This document shows, piece after piece, positions 41,861-50,457 of a stretch of 56,618 bases of DNA (the stretch's first letter is position 1; each line of letters begins with the position of its first letter). Location: the NCBI GenBank assembly GCA_052389895.1, contig JBQTHM010000007.1, positions 1-56,618 of the forward strand. Direction: 5' to 3'. The notes beneath the pieces are model-generated. The model had not been told where the DNA came from. It worked only from the letters and a program-made list of their open reading frames with translations, and made no database searches. The DNA is from CAVVXX01 sp052389895. Its GTDB lineage: Bacteria > Pseudomonadota > Alphaproteobacteria > Micropepsales > Micropepsaceae. The position numbers and the translations under genes are program-made.

Positions 41861-43296
41861 CGATTACCCGCTTGCCGCTTTCCATCGGCACGATCCACTT
41901 CATCGGCATCGGCGGCATCGGCATGAGCGGCATCGCCGAGCTTCTGCACAACCTCAAATACAAGGTGCAGGGCAGCGACACGGCCGAAAACGCAAATGTG
42001 AAGCGGCTGCGCGCGCTGGGGATTCCCATCGCCATCGGCCACGGCGCGCGCAACCTGAAAGACACGCAGGTCGTCGTTTATTCCTCGGCGATAAAATCGG
42101 GCAATCCCGAGCTTGATGCCGCGCGCGCCCTCGGCCTGCCGCTGGTGCGCCGCGCCGAGATGCTGGCCGAAATCATGCGGCTGAAGAACTGTGTTGCCGT
42201 GGCGGGCACCAACGGCAAGACAACTACGACGACGATGATTGCTGCGTTGCTCGACGCCGGCGGTTTTGACCCCACCGTCGTCAATGGCGGCATCATCAAT
42301 GCCTATGGCACCAATGCGCGGCTTGGCAAAGGCGAGTGGGTTGTCGTCGAAGCCGATGAATCGGACGGCACCTTCCTGCGGTTGCCCGCTACCGTTGCCG
42401 TGGTCACCAACATCGATCCCGATCACCTCGACCATTACAGAAATTTCGACGGCCTGCGCGACGCCTTTAAGCAATTCGTCGAGAACGTGCCGTTCTACGG
42501 TTTCGGCGTGGTGTGCCTCGATCATCCCGAGGTGCAGACGCTTGTGGCGCGCGTGGAGGACCGCCGCCTGATTACTTATGGCTACAGTCCGCAGGCCGAT
42601 GTGCGCGTGGAAAACGTTTCTTTCGCCGAAGGTGCTTCGCATTTCGATGTCGTTGTCACCGATCGCCGCAAGCGCAGCGAGGCGAAGCTCGGCACGTTCC
42701 ATCTGCCCATGCCGGGACGCCACAATGTGCAGAACGCCCTGGCGACCATCGTCGTCGCCCGCGAACTCGGCATCGGCGTGGACAAGATTCGCGCCGGGCT
42801 GTCGCATTTTGCGGGCGTGAAGCGCCGGTTTACGCGCGTAGGCGAATGGAATGGCGCCGCCATCATAGACGATTACGCCCACAATCCGTTCAAGATTGCG
42901 GCCGCGCTTCAAGCCGCGCGCCAGGCCTATAGCGGCCCGGTCGTCGCCGTGGTGCAGCCGCACCGTTACACGCGGCTGCGCGACACATTTGAGCAGTTCT
43001 GCACCTGCTTGAACGAGGCCGACGTCGCGGTGATCGCGCCCGTGTACCCCGCCGGGGAACAGCCCATCGAGGGCTTCGACCGCGATAGTTTTGCCGATGC
43101 GTTGCGCGCGCATGGCCACCGCAACGTGCTGGTGATTGATGGCGAAGCCGGTCTCGCCTCCGCCGTTGCGCCCTGGATGAAGCCGGGCGGGGTTGTAGTG
43201 TGTCTCGGCGCGGGCTCGATCACCCAATGGGCGGCGAACCTGGAACAGGCGTTGATCGCGCAGGCGCGCGGCGCGGCGCGGGGAGGCGCGCGATGA
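41857..43296 (+). CDS. murC: UDP-MurNAc:L-alanine ligase MurC
   Basis: A 479-residue Mur ligase. It begins with the Rossmann-like IHFIGIGGIGMSGIAELL and has the P-loop GTNGKTTTTTM at residues 117-127. VVEADESDGTFLRL, NIDPDHLDHYRNF, RRFTRVGEWNGAAIIDDYAHNP and QPHRYTRLRDTFEQF follow in order. MurC adds the first amino acid (L-Ala) to UDP-MurNAc. It overlaps murG (ATGA) and murB (ATGA). Confidence 0.96.
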   Translation: MTITRLPLSIGTIHFIGIGGIGMSGIAELLHNLKYKVQGSDTAENANVKRLRALGIPIAIGHGARNLKDTQVVVYSSAIKSGNPELDAARALGLPLVRRAEMLAEIMRLKNCVAVAGTNGKTTTTTMIAALLDAGGFDPTVVNGGIINAYGTNARLGKGEWVVVEADESDGTFLRLPATVAVVTNIDPDHLDHYRNFDGLRDAFKQFVENVPFYGFGVVCLDHPEVQTLVARVEDRRLITYGYSPQADVRVENVSFAEGASHFDVVVTDRRKRSEAKLGTFHLPMPGRHNVQNALATIVVARELGIGVDKIRAGLSHFAGVKRRFTRVGEWNGAAIIDDYAHNPFKIAAALQAARQAYSGPVVAVVQPHRYTRLRDTFEQFCTCLNEADVAVIAPVYPAGEQPIEGFDRDSFADALRAHGHRNVLVIDGEAGLASAVAPWMKPGGVVVCLGAGSITQWAANLEQALIAQARGAARGGAR

Positions 43297-44198
43297 TGGC
43301 CTCTCGCCCCTGTGCCATGCTTCCGCCGGTGCGCGGCACGTATGCCGAAAACGCGCCGCTGAAAGATCTCGTCTGGTTCCGCGCCGGCGGTCCCGCCGAA
43401 ATCCTTTTCCGTCCCGTCGATGCCGACGACCTCGCAACTTTTCTGCATGCAAAACCCGCCGGTACGCCCGTGACCGTTGTCGGTGTGGGTTCGAATTTGC
43501 TGGTGCGCGACGGCGGAATTCCGGGCGTCGTCGTTCGCCTTCCGGCGTCGTTCGGGCGCATCGTGATCGAAGGCACGCGCGTGCGCGCAGGCGCCGCCGC
43601 GCTCGACGCGGCAGTGGCGCGCGCCGCCGCAGATGCCGGAATAGGCGGCCTCGAATTCCTCCGCGGCATTCCCGGCACCATAGGCGGCGCGCTGCGCATG
43701 AATGCGGGTTGCTACGGCAAGGAATTAAAGGACGTGCTGGTGGAGGCGACTGCGTTCGATCCGCGAGGAAAAAGGATCACGCTGTCCCCCCAGGACATGC
43801 GCTTCGGCTATCGCCGCGCAGGCGTGCCCGACGATTTCGTCTTCATCGAAGCCGTTTTGCAGGGCATGAAGGACGAACCCACCGCTATCCGCGCACGCAT
43901 GGAGGCTCTGGTGGCCCAACGCGAAGCCACCCAGCCGGTGCGCACAAAGACGGGCGGCTCGACATTCAAGAATCCAGGCGGACACAAGGCCTGGCAGCTC
44001 ATCGAGCAGGCAGGTTGCCGCGGGCTGAGGCACGGCGCTGCGCAAGTATCCGAGCTGCACTGCAACTTTCTGATCAACACGGGCTCCGCCACGGCCGCCG
44101 ACATCGAGACGCTTGGCGAAGTGGTGCGCGCGCGCGTGAAGGCGAATTCGGGCATCAACCTCGAATGGGAAATCAAACGCATGGGGCGCGCGCCATGA
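43293..44198 (+). CDS. murB: UDP-N-acetylenolpyruvoylglucosamine reductase MurB
   Basis: A 301-residue FAD enzyme. WFRAGGPAEILFRP near residue 27, GVGSNLLVRDGGIPGVVVRL near 65, FLRGIPGTIGGALRMNAGCYGKEL near 125 and TKTGGSTFKNPGGHKAWQLIEQAGCRG near 220 are family hallmarks. GGSTFKNP supplies the catalytic Ser. The absence of the long insertion of type I enzymes points to the type II subclass. MurB makes UDP-MurNAc using NADPH. The start overlaps the murC stop by four bases. Confidence 0.95.
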   Translation: MMASRPCAMLPPVRGTYAENAPLKDLVWFRAGGPAEILFRPVDADDLATFLHAKPAGTPVTVVGVGSNLLVRDGGIPGVVVRLPASFGRIVIEGTRVRAGAAALDAAVARAAADAGIGGLEFLRGIPGTIGGALRMNAGCYGKELKDVLVEATAFDPRGKRITLSPQDMRFGYRRAGVPDDFVFIEAVLQGMKDEPTAIRARMEALVAQREATQPVRTKTGGSTFKNPGGHKAWQLIEQAGCRGLRHGAAQVSELHCNFLINTGSATAADIETLGEVVRARVKANSGINLEWEIKRMGRAP

Positions 44199-45118
44199 GC
44201 AAATTCAGGCGTGTCGCAGTGCTCAAGGGCGGCCTTTCGCCGGAACGCGAGGTGAGCCTCGTGTCCGGTGCCGCCTGCGCCAAGGCGCTGTGCGAAGACG
44301 GCTACGACGTCACCGAAATCGACGCCGGCCGCGATCTCGCCGATCGGCTTCGCGCGGCGAAGCCCGACGGCGTCTTCAACGCGCTGCATGGCCGCTGGGG
44401 CGAAGATGGATGCGTGCAGGGCATGCTCGAACTCATGCAGATTCCCTACACCCATTCGGGCGTGCTGGCCTCTGCGCTGGCCATGCACAAGGAGCGCGCC
44501 AAGGTTGCCTTCCAGGCGGCGGGCATCCCTATCGTCAAGAGCATCGTCGCCCACCGCAGGCTTGCCAGCGAAAGACACCTGATGGAGCCGCCCTACGTCG
44601 TCAAGCCGGTCAACCAGGGCTCGTCGGTGGGCGTCTTCATATTAAGGAAAGGCGACAATCGCCCTCCCGGCGAACTCGGCTCAGACCGCTGGGCGCTTGG
44701 CGATGACGTCATGATCGAAGAGTACGTGCCGGGACGCGAGCTGACGGTGGCTGTGATGGGCGAACGCGCCCTGGCCGTAACGGAGATAGTGCCCAGCACG
44801 AATTTCTACGACTACGAGGCCAAATACGCGGCGGGCGGCTCGCGCCATGTGGTGCCGGCGCAAATTCCGGCGCCGGCCGCCGAGGAAGCAATGCGCCTGG
44901 CGGAACGCGCGCATGCGGCGCTGGGTTGCCGCGGCGTGTCACGCACAGATTTCCGTTTCGATGACACATGCGAACCGCACCGCGTGATAATCCTGGAAGT
45001 GAATACGCAGCCCGGGATGACGCCCACATCGCTGGTGCCCGAACAGGCCGCTTGCAAGGGAATGGATTTCCGCGCACTCGTGCGCTGGATCATGGAGGAC
45101 GCCTCATGCGACCGCTGA
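44195..45118 (+). CDS. ddl: D-alanine--D-alanine ligase
   Basis: A 307-residue ATP-grasp ligase. KGGLSPEREVSLVSG near residue 11, NALHGRWGEDGCVQGMLELM near 62, PYVVKPVNQGSSVGV near 134 and the metal-binding ILEVNTQPGMTPTSLVPEQA near 272 are typical of Ddl type B. It makes the D-Ala-D-Ala that MurF attaches. The start overlaps murB by four bases, and the gene overlaps ftsQ by 13 bp. Confidence 0.96.
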   Translation: MSKFRRVAVLKGGLSPEREVSLVSGAACAKALCEDGYDVTEIDAGRDLADRLRAAKPDGVFNALHGRWGEDGCVQGMLELMQIPYTHSGVLASALAMHKERAKVAFQAAGIPIVKSIVAHRRLASERHLMEPPYVVKPVNQGSSVGVFILRKGDNRPPGELGSDRWALGDDVMIEEYVPGRELTVAVMGERALAVTEIVPSTNFYDYEAKYAAGGSRHVVPAQIPAPAAEEAMRLAERAHAALGCRGVSRTDFRFDDTCEPHRVIILEVNTQPGMTPTSLVPEQAACKGMDFRALVRWIMEDASCDR

Positions 45119-46011
45119 GGCGCAAGCGCGCGGCGCGCCGCGATCCGCGCGGCTCCTGGGCCAAGACCGCCGTGCTGCGCCCGCCGCGCGGCCGCCGCCG
45201 GGGCGAAAGCACGATCTCGCGCGTTGCCGGTGCACTCGCAGTGCGCCGCCGTCCGGTATTTTTCCTTACCTCGTCACTGCTTCTGCTCGCTGTGCTTTTT
45301 GGTCTGTTTGCCGGTGGCCACGTGGCAAACGCCTACGGAACGTTTTCCCGCGCGGTCGGCGATGCTTTCGGCAAGATCGGCTTTGCGGTTTCCGAGGTTT
45401 CGGTACGGGGCAACGAACGCACGCCCACAGGCGCAATCCTCGCCGGTGTCGGCGCGAAGAAGGGCAAATCCATTTTCGCCCTCGACCCGGCGTTGGTGCG
45501 TGCGCGCCTGCTCACACTTCCCTGGGTGGCGGGCGCCGACGTGCGCCGCCGATTTCCCGGCACAGTATCGGTCGTCATCGTCGAGAAGCGCCCCTTCGCA
45601 CTCTGGCGGAATGGAACGGACGTCGCGCTCGTGGAACGCTCCGGGGCCGTCATCACGCGCAACGGTCTGGATGAGTTCGCACACCTGCCGCTCATCTATG
45701 GCAAAGGCGCGCCCGAAGCGGCAGCGCCATTGCTCGACGCCATCGGAGCAAGCCGCGCGGTCTCGGCGCGTTTCCGGGCGGCCGAATATGTCTCCGAGCG
45801 GCGGTGGAATCTGGTCCTTGACGGCAATGTCGTCGTGAGGCTCCCAGAGGAGGGCTGGCAGCGCGAAATCGGCGAGCTGGAAAGGCTGATCGTGGACCGG
45901 GGCGTGCTCGAGCGCGCGATAGAAATGATCGACTTGCGCTACCCCGATTCGTACATATTCCGCTTACACGATGGTGATTCGCGGCCGGTGCCGCGGGAGA
46001 GGCCCACCTGA
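45106..46011 (+). CDS. ftsQ: Cell division protein FtsQ
   Basis: A 301-residue bitopic divisome protein. A long basic cytoplasmic tail (residues 1-50, very Arg-rich) precedes a single helix near 52-70 (FFLTSSLLLLAVLFGLFAGG). The POTRA domain starts near residue 94 (FAVSEVSVRGNERTPTGAILAGVGAKKGKSIFALDPALVRARLLTLPWVAGADVRRRFPGT). The following beta domain contains WNLVLDGNVVVRLPEEGW. FtsQ links FtsL/FtsB to earlier divisome parts. It overlaps ddl by 13 bp and ftsA by one base. Confidence 0.94.
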   Translation: MRPLRRKRAARRDPRGSWAKTAVLRPPRGRRRGESTISRVAGALAVRRRPVFFLTSSLLLLAVLFGLFAGGHVANAYGTFSRAVGDAFGKIGFAVSEVSVRGNERTPTGAILAGVGAKKGKSIFALDPALVRARLLTLPWVAGADVRRRFPGTVSVVIVEKRPFALWRNGTDVALVERSGAVITRNGLDEFAHLPLIYGKGAPEAAAPLLDAIGASRAVSARFRAAEYVSERRWNLVLDGNVVVRLPEEGWQREIGELERLIVDRGVLERAIEMIDLRYPDSYIFRLHDGDSRPVPRERPT

Positions 46012-47288
46012 TGGGGGAAATGAGGCCCAGGATCAACGGCCTAGGCGCGCAGGCGCCGCGTCCCGGGCTTATTGCGGCTTTGGACGTTGGCTCGTCCAAG
46101 GTTGCCTGCATCATCGGCCGGGCTGATTCGGGCGGGCTGAAAGTCTTGGGCGCGGCCGTGCACGAGGCGCGCGGAATGCGTTCGGGCGCGGTGACGAGTT
46201 TAGAGCTGGCAGAGGCCGGCATTCGCGAAACCGTCGAGGTCGCCGAACGCCTCGCCGACACGCGCATCCAGGATGTCATTCTGTCGGTTCAGTGCGGCCA
46301 GCCGCAAAGCCTGATTGCCCGCGCCGAAAAGAACTTGGGCGGCACGCTGATCTCGGATGCCCATCTGCGCGAAATCATCGCCGAAGGAAAGCGCGCCTGC
46401 CGCGCCGATGGCTGTGAAACACTACAGGCCGCGCCGGTTGCCTATGTGGTGGACCAGTCCCGCGGCGTGCGCGACCCGCGCGGCATGTTTTGCGACCGCC
46501 TGGGTGTCACCCTGCATGCCGTGGCCGTACCAGGCGGGCTGCTACAGAACTTGCGTCTCGCCGTCGAGCGCTGCCACTTGACCATTTCGCGTCAGCTTTA
46601 CGCACCCTATGCCAGCGCGCTTGCCACGCTTGCACCGGACGAGATGGCGCTCGGTGCGACGCTCATCGACATGGGCGCGGGCGTCACGTCGATAGCGGTC
46701 TTCATGGAAGACGCGCTTGTGCACGTCGATTCTGTTCCCATCGGCGGCGCGCATGTGACGTCCGATATCGCGCGCATGTTCTCCACGCCCTTGGGCGCCG
46801 CCGAACGCATCAAGTCGCTTTACGGCTCGGCGCTGGGCGATTTTGAAAGCGGCACCGACATGATCGAGGTCCCGCAAATGGGCGAAGTGGGTGAGGAGGC
46901 GGGCCAGCGCATCAAGCGTTCTCTGCTTACGCGCGTCATCCAGTCGCGCATCGAGGAAATCCTCACCCATGTGCGCGATCGCCTGCGCGATAAGGGTTTC
47001 GACGTCGCGGCGGGACGTCGCGCGGTTCTGACTGGCGGCGGGTGCCAGCTTGCCGGCGTGCGCGAGCTTGCGGGGCGCATCCTCAACAAGCAGGTGCGCA
47101 TCGCACGTCCGGCGACGTTTCCGGGTCTTGCCGCCGCTACGGCGGGACCCGCCTATGCGACCGTGCTGGGCCTTCTCATTGCGGGCGCCACGACGGCGCC
47201 CGAAGTGCTGGACCCGCGCGGCAATTACGAATCCAAGCCGCAGAAGCGCGGGCTTTCCCGCCTTCTCGCGGGCGGTTTGTTCGGTTGA
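46011..47288 (+). CDS. ftsA: Cell division protein FtsA
   Basis: A 425-residue actin-like ATPase. The phosphate-1 loop is ALDVGSSKVACIIG near residue 23. The 1C domain and LSVQCGQPQSL follow near 90, the phosphate-2 loop IDMGAGVTSIAVFM near 218, and the adenosine loop VLTGGGCQLAGV near 342. The C-terminal GLSRLLAGGLF is a probable membrane-binding amphipathic helix. FtsA tethers FtsZ filaments to the membrane. The start shares one base with the ftsQ stop. Confidence 0.96.
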   Translation: MGEMRPRINGLGAQAPRPGLIAALDVGSSKVACIIGRADSGGLKVLGAAVHEARGMRSGAVTSLELAEAGIRETVEVAERLADTRIQDVILSVQCGQPQSLIARAEKNLGGTLISDAHLREIIAEGKRACRADGCETLQAAPVAYVVDQSRGVRDPRGMFCDRLGVTLHAVAVPGGLLQNLRLAVERCHLTISRQLYAPYASALATLAPDEMALGATLIDMGAGVTSIAVFMEDALVHVDSVPIGGAHVTSDIARMFSTPLGAAERIKSLYGSALGDFESGTDMIEVPQMGEVGEEAGQRIKRSLLTRVIQSRIEEILTHVRDRLRDKGFDVAAGRRAVLTGGGCQLAGVRELAGRILNKQVRIARPATFPGLAAATAGPAYATVLGLLIAGATTAPEVLDPRGNYESKPQKRGLSRLLAGGLFG

Positions 47289-47359
47289 TGGAAAGGAAGC
47301 GGACGATGACGGGTAGAAAAGAGTCACGCCCGCGGGGTGTCGGCGGAGGACCTGCGTAA
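47288..47359 (+). CDS. Candidate 23-residue leader peptide between ftsA and ftsZ
   Basis: An ATG overlapping the ftsA stop (TGATG) opens a 23-codon frame rich in Arg, Lys and Gly (MERKRTMTGRKES...). It could be a coupled leader peptide or simply read-through sequence. The 87-bp gap otherwise holds only the ftsZ ribosome-binding site (TAGGAGGTCGAA) just before the ATG at 47376. I see no independent support. Confidence 0.2.
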   Translation: MERKRTMTGRKESRPRGVGGGPA

Positions 47360-47375
47360 CCAGTAGGAGGTCGAA

Positions 47376-48929
47376 ATGCCGATCAAAATCAGGGCGCCCG
47401 AAATCACGGAGCTCAAGCCACGCATCACCGTGCTGGGTGTCGGCGGGGCGGGCGGCAACGCCGTCAACAACATGATCCAGGCGAAGCTCCAGGGCGTGGG
47501 CTTCGTCGTCGCTAACACGGATGCCCAGGCGCTCGCGCAGTCCAAGGCCGAACACCGCATCCAGCTGGGCGCGCGTCTCACCGAAGGGCTTGGGGCCGGC
47601 GCAAAGCCGGAAGTCGGACGCGCCGCCGCCGAAGAGTCACTCGAGGAAATCCTCGAGCATCTGGGCGATGCGCACATGGTCTTCATCACCGCCGGCATGG
47701 GAGGCGGCACGGGAACGGGCTCGGCGCCCGTAATTGCGCGCGCCGTGCGCGAGCTTGGCACCCTGACCGTGGGCGTGGTGACGAAGCCTTTCCACTTCGA
47801 AGGCGACAAGCGCATGCGCGTGGCCGAGCAGGGTATCGACGAGCTGCAGCAATTCGTGGACACGCTCATCATCATCCCGAACCAGAACCTGTTCCGCGTC
47901 GCCAATGAGCGCACGACCTTTGCCCAGGCCTTCGCCATGGCGGACGAGGTTCTTCATTCGGGCGTACGCGGGGTTACCGACCTTATCGTCATGCCGGGTC
48001 TCATCAACCGCGACTTCAACGACATCAAGACCGTGATGTCGGAGATGGGCAAGGCGATGATGGGCACGGGCGAGATGGAAGGCGAAGGCCGCGCGATCAA
48101 GGCGGCCGAAGCTGCGATTTCCAACCCGCTGCTTGACGACGTGTCCATGAAGGGCGCGCGCGCCGTGCTCATCAACGTCACCGGCGGACCCGATCTGATG
48201 CTGTTCGAGGTGGATGAAGCTGTGAACCGCATCCGCGCGGAGGTAGATCCCGACGCCAATATTCTCTTCGGTTCGGCCATCGCGGAGGACATGGAAGGCC
48301 GCGTGCGTGTGTCGGTCGTGGCGACGGGCATCGATGCAGAGGTCTATCGCGCGGAAACTCCGGCCAATGTACAGCACTTCCCGCTACGCAAGCGCGTCGC
48401 CGAGCCCGCGCGTCCGTTTGCGCCGCAACCGCGCGCTGCGCAGCCCGCCGCGGTGAGCCCGGTGCACCGGCAGGTAGAAACGCTCGCCCATGAAATGGGC
48501 GTGCGCACCGCCGATGTGCTGCGCGAAGCGGCCATGCGCGAAGCTCTCGCCCAGCCGGAAGCGGGCGAACCGCTTGTGCTGGGCGGGGCGGAAGCGCCGG
48601 CCATCGAAGAGGAGCCGCTGCCGCCCCAGCCGCAGCGTGACCGCGTGGCGGAGATGGCTGCTCCGCAGGCCAGGCGCTTCGGTCTGTTCGGCCGCGGCCG
48701 GCGCGCCGAGCGGATCGAACCGCAGCTCGAGCATACGCGGGAAGCAGCCGCGACCTTGCGCGCCACGGCGCAGGTAATGGGCCGCCAGGCGCCGCAGCCG
48801 GCGCCACAAGCGCAGCCGCAGGCTGCGATGCCCGCGCAAGCCGACGCGCCGAAGGAGGATCTGTTCGGCGGAGTGAACGAGGACGACCGATTGGAAATCC
48901 CCGCTTTCCTCCGCCGCCAGAGCAACTGA
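47376..48929 (+). CDS. ftsZ: Cell division GTPase FtsZ
   Basis: A 517-residue tubulin-like GTPase. The GTP-binding G box GGGTGTG lies at residues 109-115, and the catalytic T7 loop appears as NRDFND at 211-216 (often NLDFAD in other species). A long Pro/Ala/Gln-rich linker (about 340-500) is typical of alphaproteobacteria. The C-terminal EIPAFLRRQSN is the FtsA-binding peptide. FtsZ polymerises into the division ring. A strong ribosome-binding site (GGAGG) precedes the ATG. Confidence 0.98.
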   Translation: MPIKIRAPEITELKPRITVLGVGGAGGNAVNNMIQAKLQGVGFVVANTDAQALAQSKAEHRIQLGARLTEGLGAGAKPEVGRAAAEESLEEILEHLGDAHMVFITAGMGGGTGTGSAPVIARAVRELGTLTVGVVTKPFHFEGDKRMRVAEQGIDELQQFVDTLIIIPNQNLFRVANERTTFAQAFAMADEVLHSGVRGVTDLIVMPGLINRDFNDIKTVMSEMGKAMMGTGEMEGEGRAIKAAEAAISNPLLDDVSMKGARAVLINVTGGPDLMLFEVDEAVNRIRAEVDPDANILFGSAIAEDMEGRVRVSVVATGIDAEVYRAETPANVQHFPLRKRVAEPARPFAPQPRAAQPAAVSPVHRQVETLAHEMGVRTADVLREAAMREALAQPEAGEPLVLGGAEAPAIEEEPLPPQPQRDRVAEMAAPQARRFGLFGRGRRAERIEPQLEHTREAAATLRATAQVMGRQAPQPAPQAQPQAAMPAQADAPKEDLFGGVNEDDRLEIPAFLRRQSN

Positions 48930-48939
48930 TACTGGAGAA

Positions 48940-49785
48940 ATGACACCGCGTAAAACGCTCGCATCGGAAGCTGTTGCCAATGGCGTGGCTCTCCATGCGG
49001 GCGTTCGCGCACGGTTGCGGCTTCTGCCTGCGCCAGTGGACGCAGGCATCGTTTTCCGCCGGGGCGATCTGGCCAACGCCGAAGTTGCCGCCCTGTGGTC
49101 GAACGTCAGCGAAACGCGGCTGGGCACCGTCATTTCCGGCAACGGCGCCAGCGTCGGCGTAGTGGAACATCTGCTTTCCGCCCTGGCCGGCGCCGAAGTG
49201 GATGACTGCATCGCCGAAGTGGACGGGCCTGAGCCACCCATCTTGGACGGCGACTCGCTTTCGTATCTTGCAGTCATCGAACGGGCAGGAGTGCGCGAGC
49301 ATGGCGGCAGGCGCAAAACCATACGCGTGCAAAAGCCAGTTCGAGTGGGCGATGATGCCGAATGGGCCGAACTCGAGCCCGCGCCGCGGGCGGAATTCCA
49401 TTTCGAGATTGAATTCCCCACGCCGGTGATCGGCAGGCAGAAATTCGAATTCGCCTTTTCCCCCGAAGGGTACCGCAAGGATATCGCGCCCGCCCGCACC
49501 TTTGGTTTCTTGAAGGACGCCGAGAAACTGCGCGCAGCGGGCTTCGCACGCGGCTCAAATGCGGAAAACACCCTTGTCCTGGATGGCGAGCGGATCGTGA
49601 ACGCCGGCTTGCAGCGCTTTAGGGATGAGTTTGTACGCCACAAGATACTGGACGCAATCGGCGACCTGAAACTTGCCGGTGCGCCCATCTGCGGCCGCTA
49701 TGAAGCCCGGCGCGCCAGTCACAAGCTGAACAACTCGCTTCTGCGCGCGCTATTTGCCGACCCCGCCAATTACGAAATCGTCTAG
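48940..49785 (+). CDS. lpxC: UDP-3-O-acyl-N-acetylglucosamine deacetylase LpxC
   Basis: A 281-residue zinc deacetylase. Zinc ligands are His77 (VVEHLLSALAG), His234 and Asp238 (FVRHKILDAIGDL), and His261 (SHKLNN) is the general acid/base residue. DGPEPPILDGDSLSYL lies near residue 95. LpxC performs the committed step of lipid A synthesis in the cytoplasm. It follows ftsZ by ten bp with GGAG before the ATG. Its stop TAG shares the tetranucleotide CTAG with the stop of the convergent XRE regulator. Confidence 0.95.
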   Translation: MTPRKTLASEAVANGVALHAGVRARLRLLPAPVDAGIVFRRGDLANAEVAALWSNVSETRLGTVISGNGASVGVVEHLLSALAGAEVDDCIAEVDGPEPPILDGDSLSYLAVIERAGVREHGGRRKTIRVQKPVRVGDDAEWAELEPAPRAEFHFEIEFPTPVIGRQKFEFAFSPEGYRKDIAPARTFGFLKDAEKLRAAGFARGSNAENTLVLDGERIVNAGLQRFRDEFVRHKILDAIGDLKLAGAPICGRYEARRASHKLNNSLLRALFADPANYEIV

Positions 49786-50219
49786 ACCGGTTCGCGCTGG
49801 GAAATCTTGGGTTCCGATTTTTGTTCGGCCGATGCGCGTGCCTTCAGCGTCTTCACCAGGTGCGCCAGCGCCGTGCGGGCTTCCTCGTCGGGAATTTCGA
49901 GAAAGTTGCGCACCAGATCGATTGCCACCCGGTTGCGTCCGCCATGCGGAAGTCCTTTGGGGGCCAGTTCGGGATCCAGGCCTTCGAAGAAGAATGTTAC
50001 GTCGACGCCAAGGCGCTGCGCGATTTGAAAAAGCCTGCCCGCGCTGACGCGATTGGCGCCTGTCTCGTACTTCTGGATCTGCTGGTAGGAGATGTTCAAC
50101 GCAACTGCGAGCTGTTCCTGGGTCAGCCCGAGAAGCGTGCGCCGAAGCCGGATGCGCGCTCCGACATGATCATCCACGCGGCGAGCCAATCTCGGCGGAA
50201 TTTCAGCAAGATAGTCCAT
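49782..50219 (-). CDS. XRE family helix-turn-helix regulator
   Basis: A 145-residue regulator with a lambda-repressor-like HTH at about residues 18-80 (GARIRLRRTLLGLTQEQLAVALNISYQQIQKYETGANRVSAGRLFQIAQRLGVDVTFFF). A C-terminal helical tail (AIDLVRNFLEIPDEEARTALAHLVKTLKA) probably mediates dimerisation. Such proteins are widespread in alphaproteobacteria (PraR-like), but the target cannot be read. It is inserted in reverse between lpxC and bamD, two genes usually close in this class. Its promoter region carries a consensus -35 and a tandem TTGTAG repeat suggesting autoregulation. Confidence 0.87.
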   Translation of the reverse strand: MDYLAEIPPRLARRVDDHVGARIRLRRTLLGLTQEQLAVALNISYQQIQKYETGANRVSAGRLFQIAQRLGVDVTFFFEGLDPELAPKGLPHGGRNRVAIDLVRNFLEIPDEEARTALAHLVKTLKARASAEQKSEPKISQREPV

Positions 50220-50233
50220 GTCTGGGCCTCCCT

Positions 50234-50296
50234 TTGTAGTTGTAGTATGGAATGAACTCTATTAAAAGTAGATAAACTCCACGCCTCGTTTGTCAA
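50234..50296 (-). promoter_or_regulatory. Promoter and possible operator of the XRE regulator
   Basis: On the minus strand a perfect -35 TTGACA (50296-50291) and TATCTA (50274-50269) are 16 bp apart. Between this promoter and the ATG, TTGTAG is repeated in tandem on the plus strand (50234-50245), a possible autoregulator site. The 238-bp gap to bamD also contains AT-rich sequence here, in contrast to its GC-rich remainder. Confidence 0.6.
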
Positions 50297-50457
50297 CCGG
50301 AAAGGCGAACGGACCTCGCGCCGACTCGCGGCGAGGTAGAGCGCGTCGTTTCGACGATCATCTGGACCAGCCGTTCGGCCAAATGGCATAAGGTGGCGAA
50401 CTCCGACGACTCCCAACTTCGAATGGCGCCTATACGCCCGCACTTGGATCGCGACTC

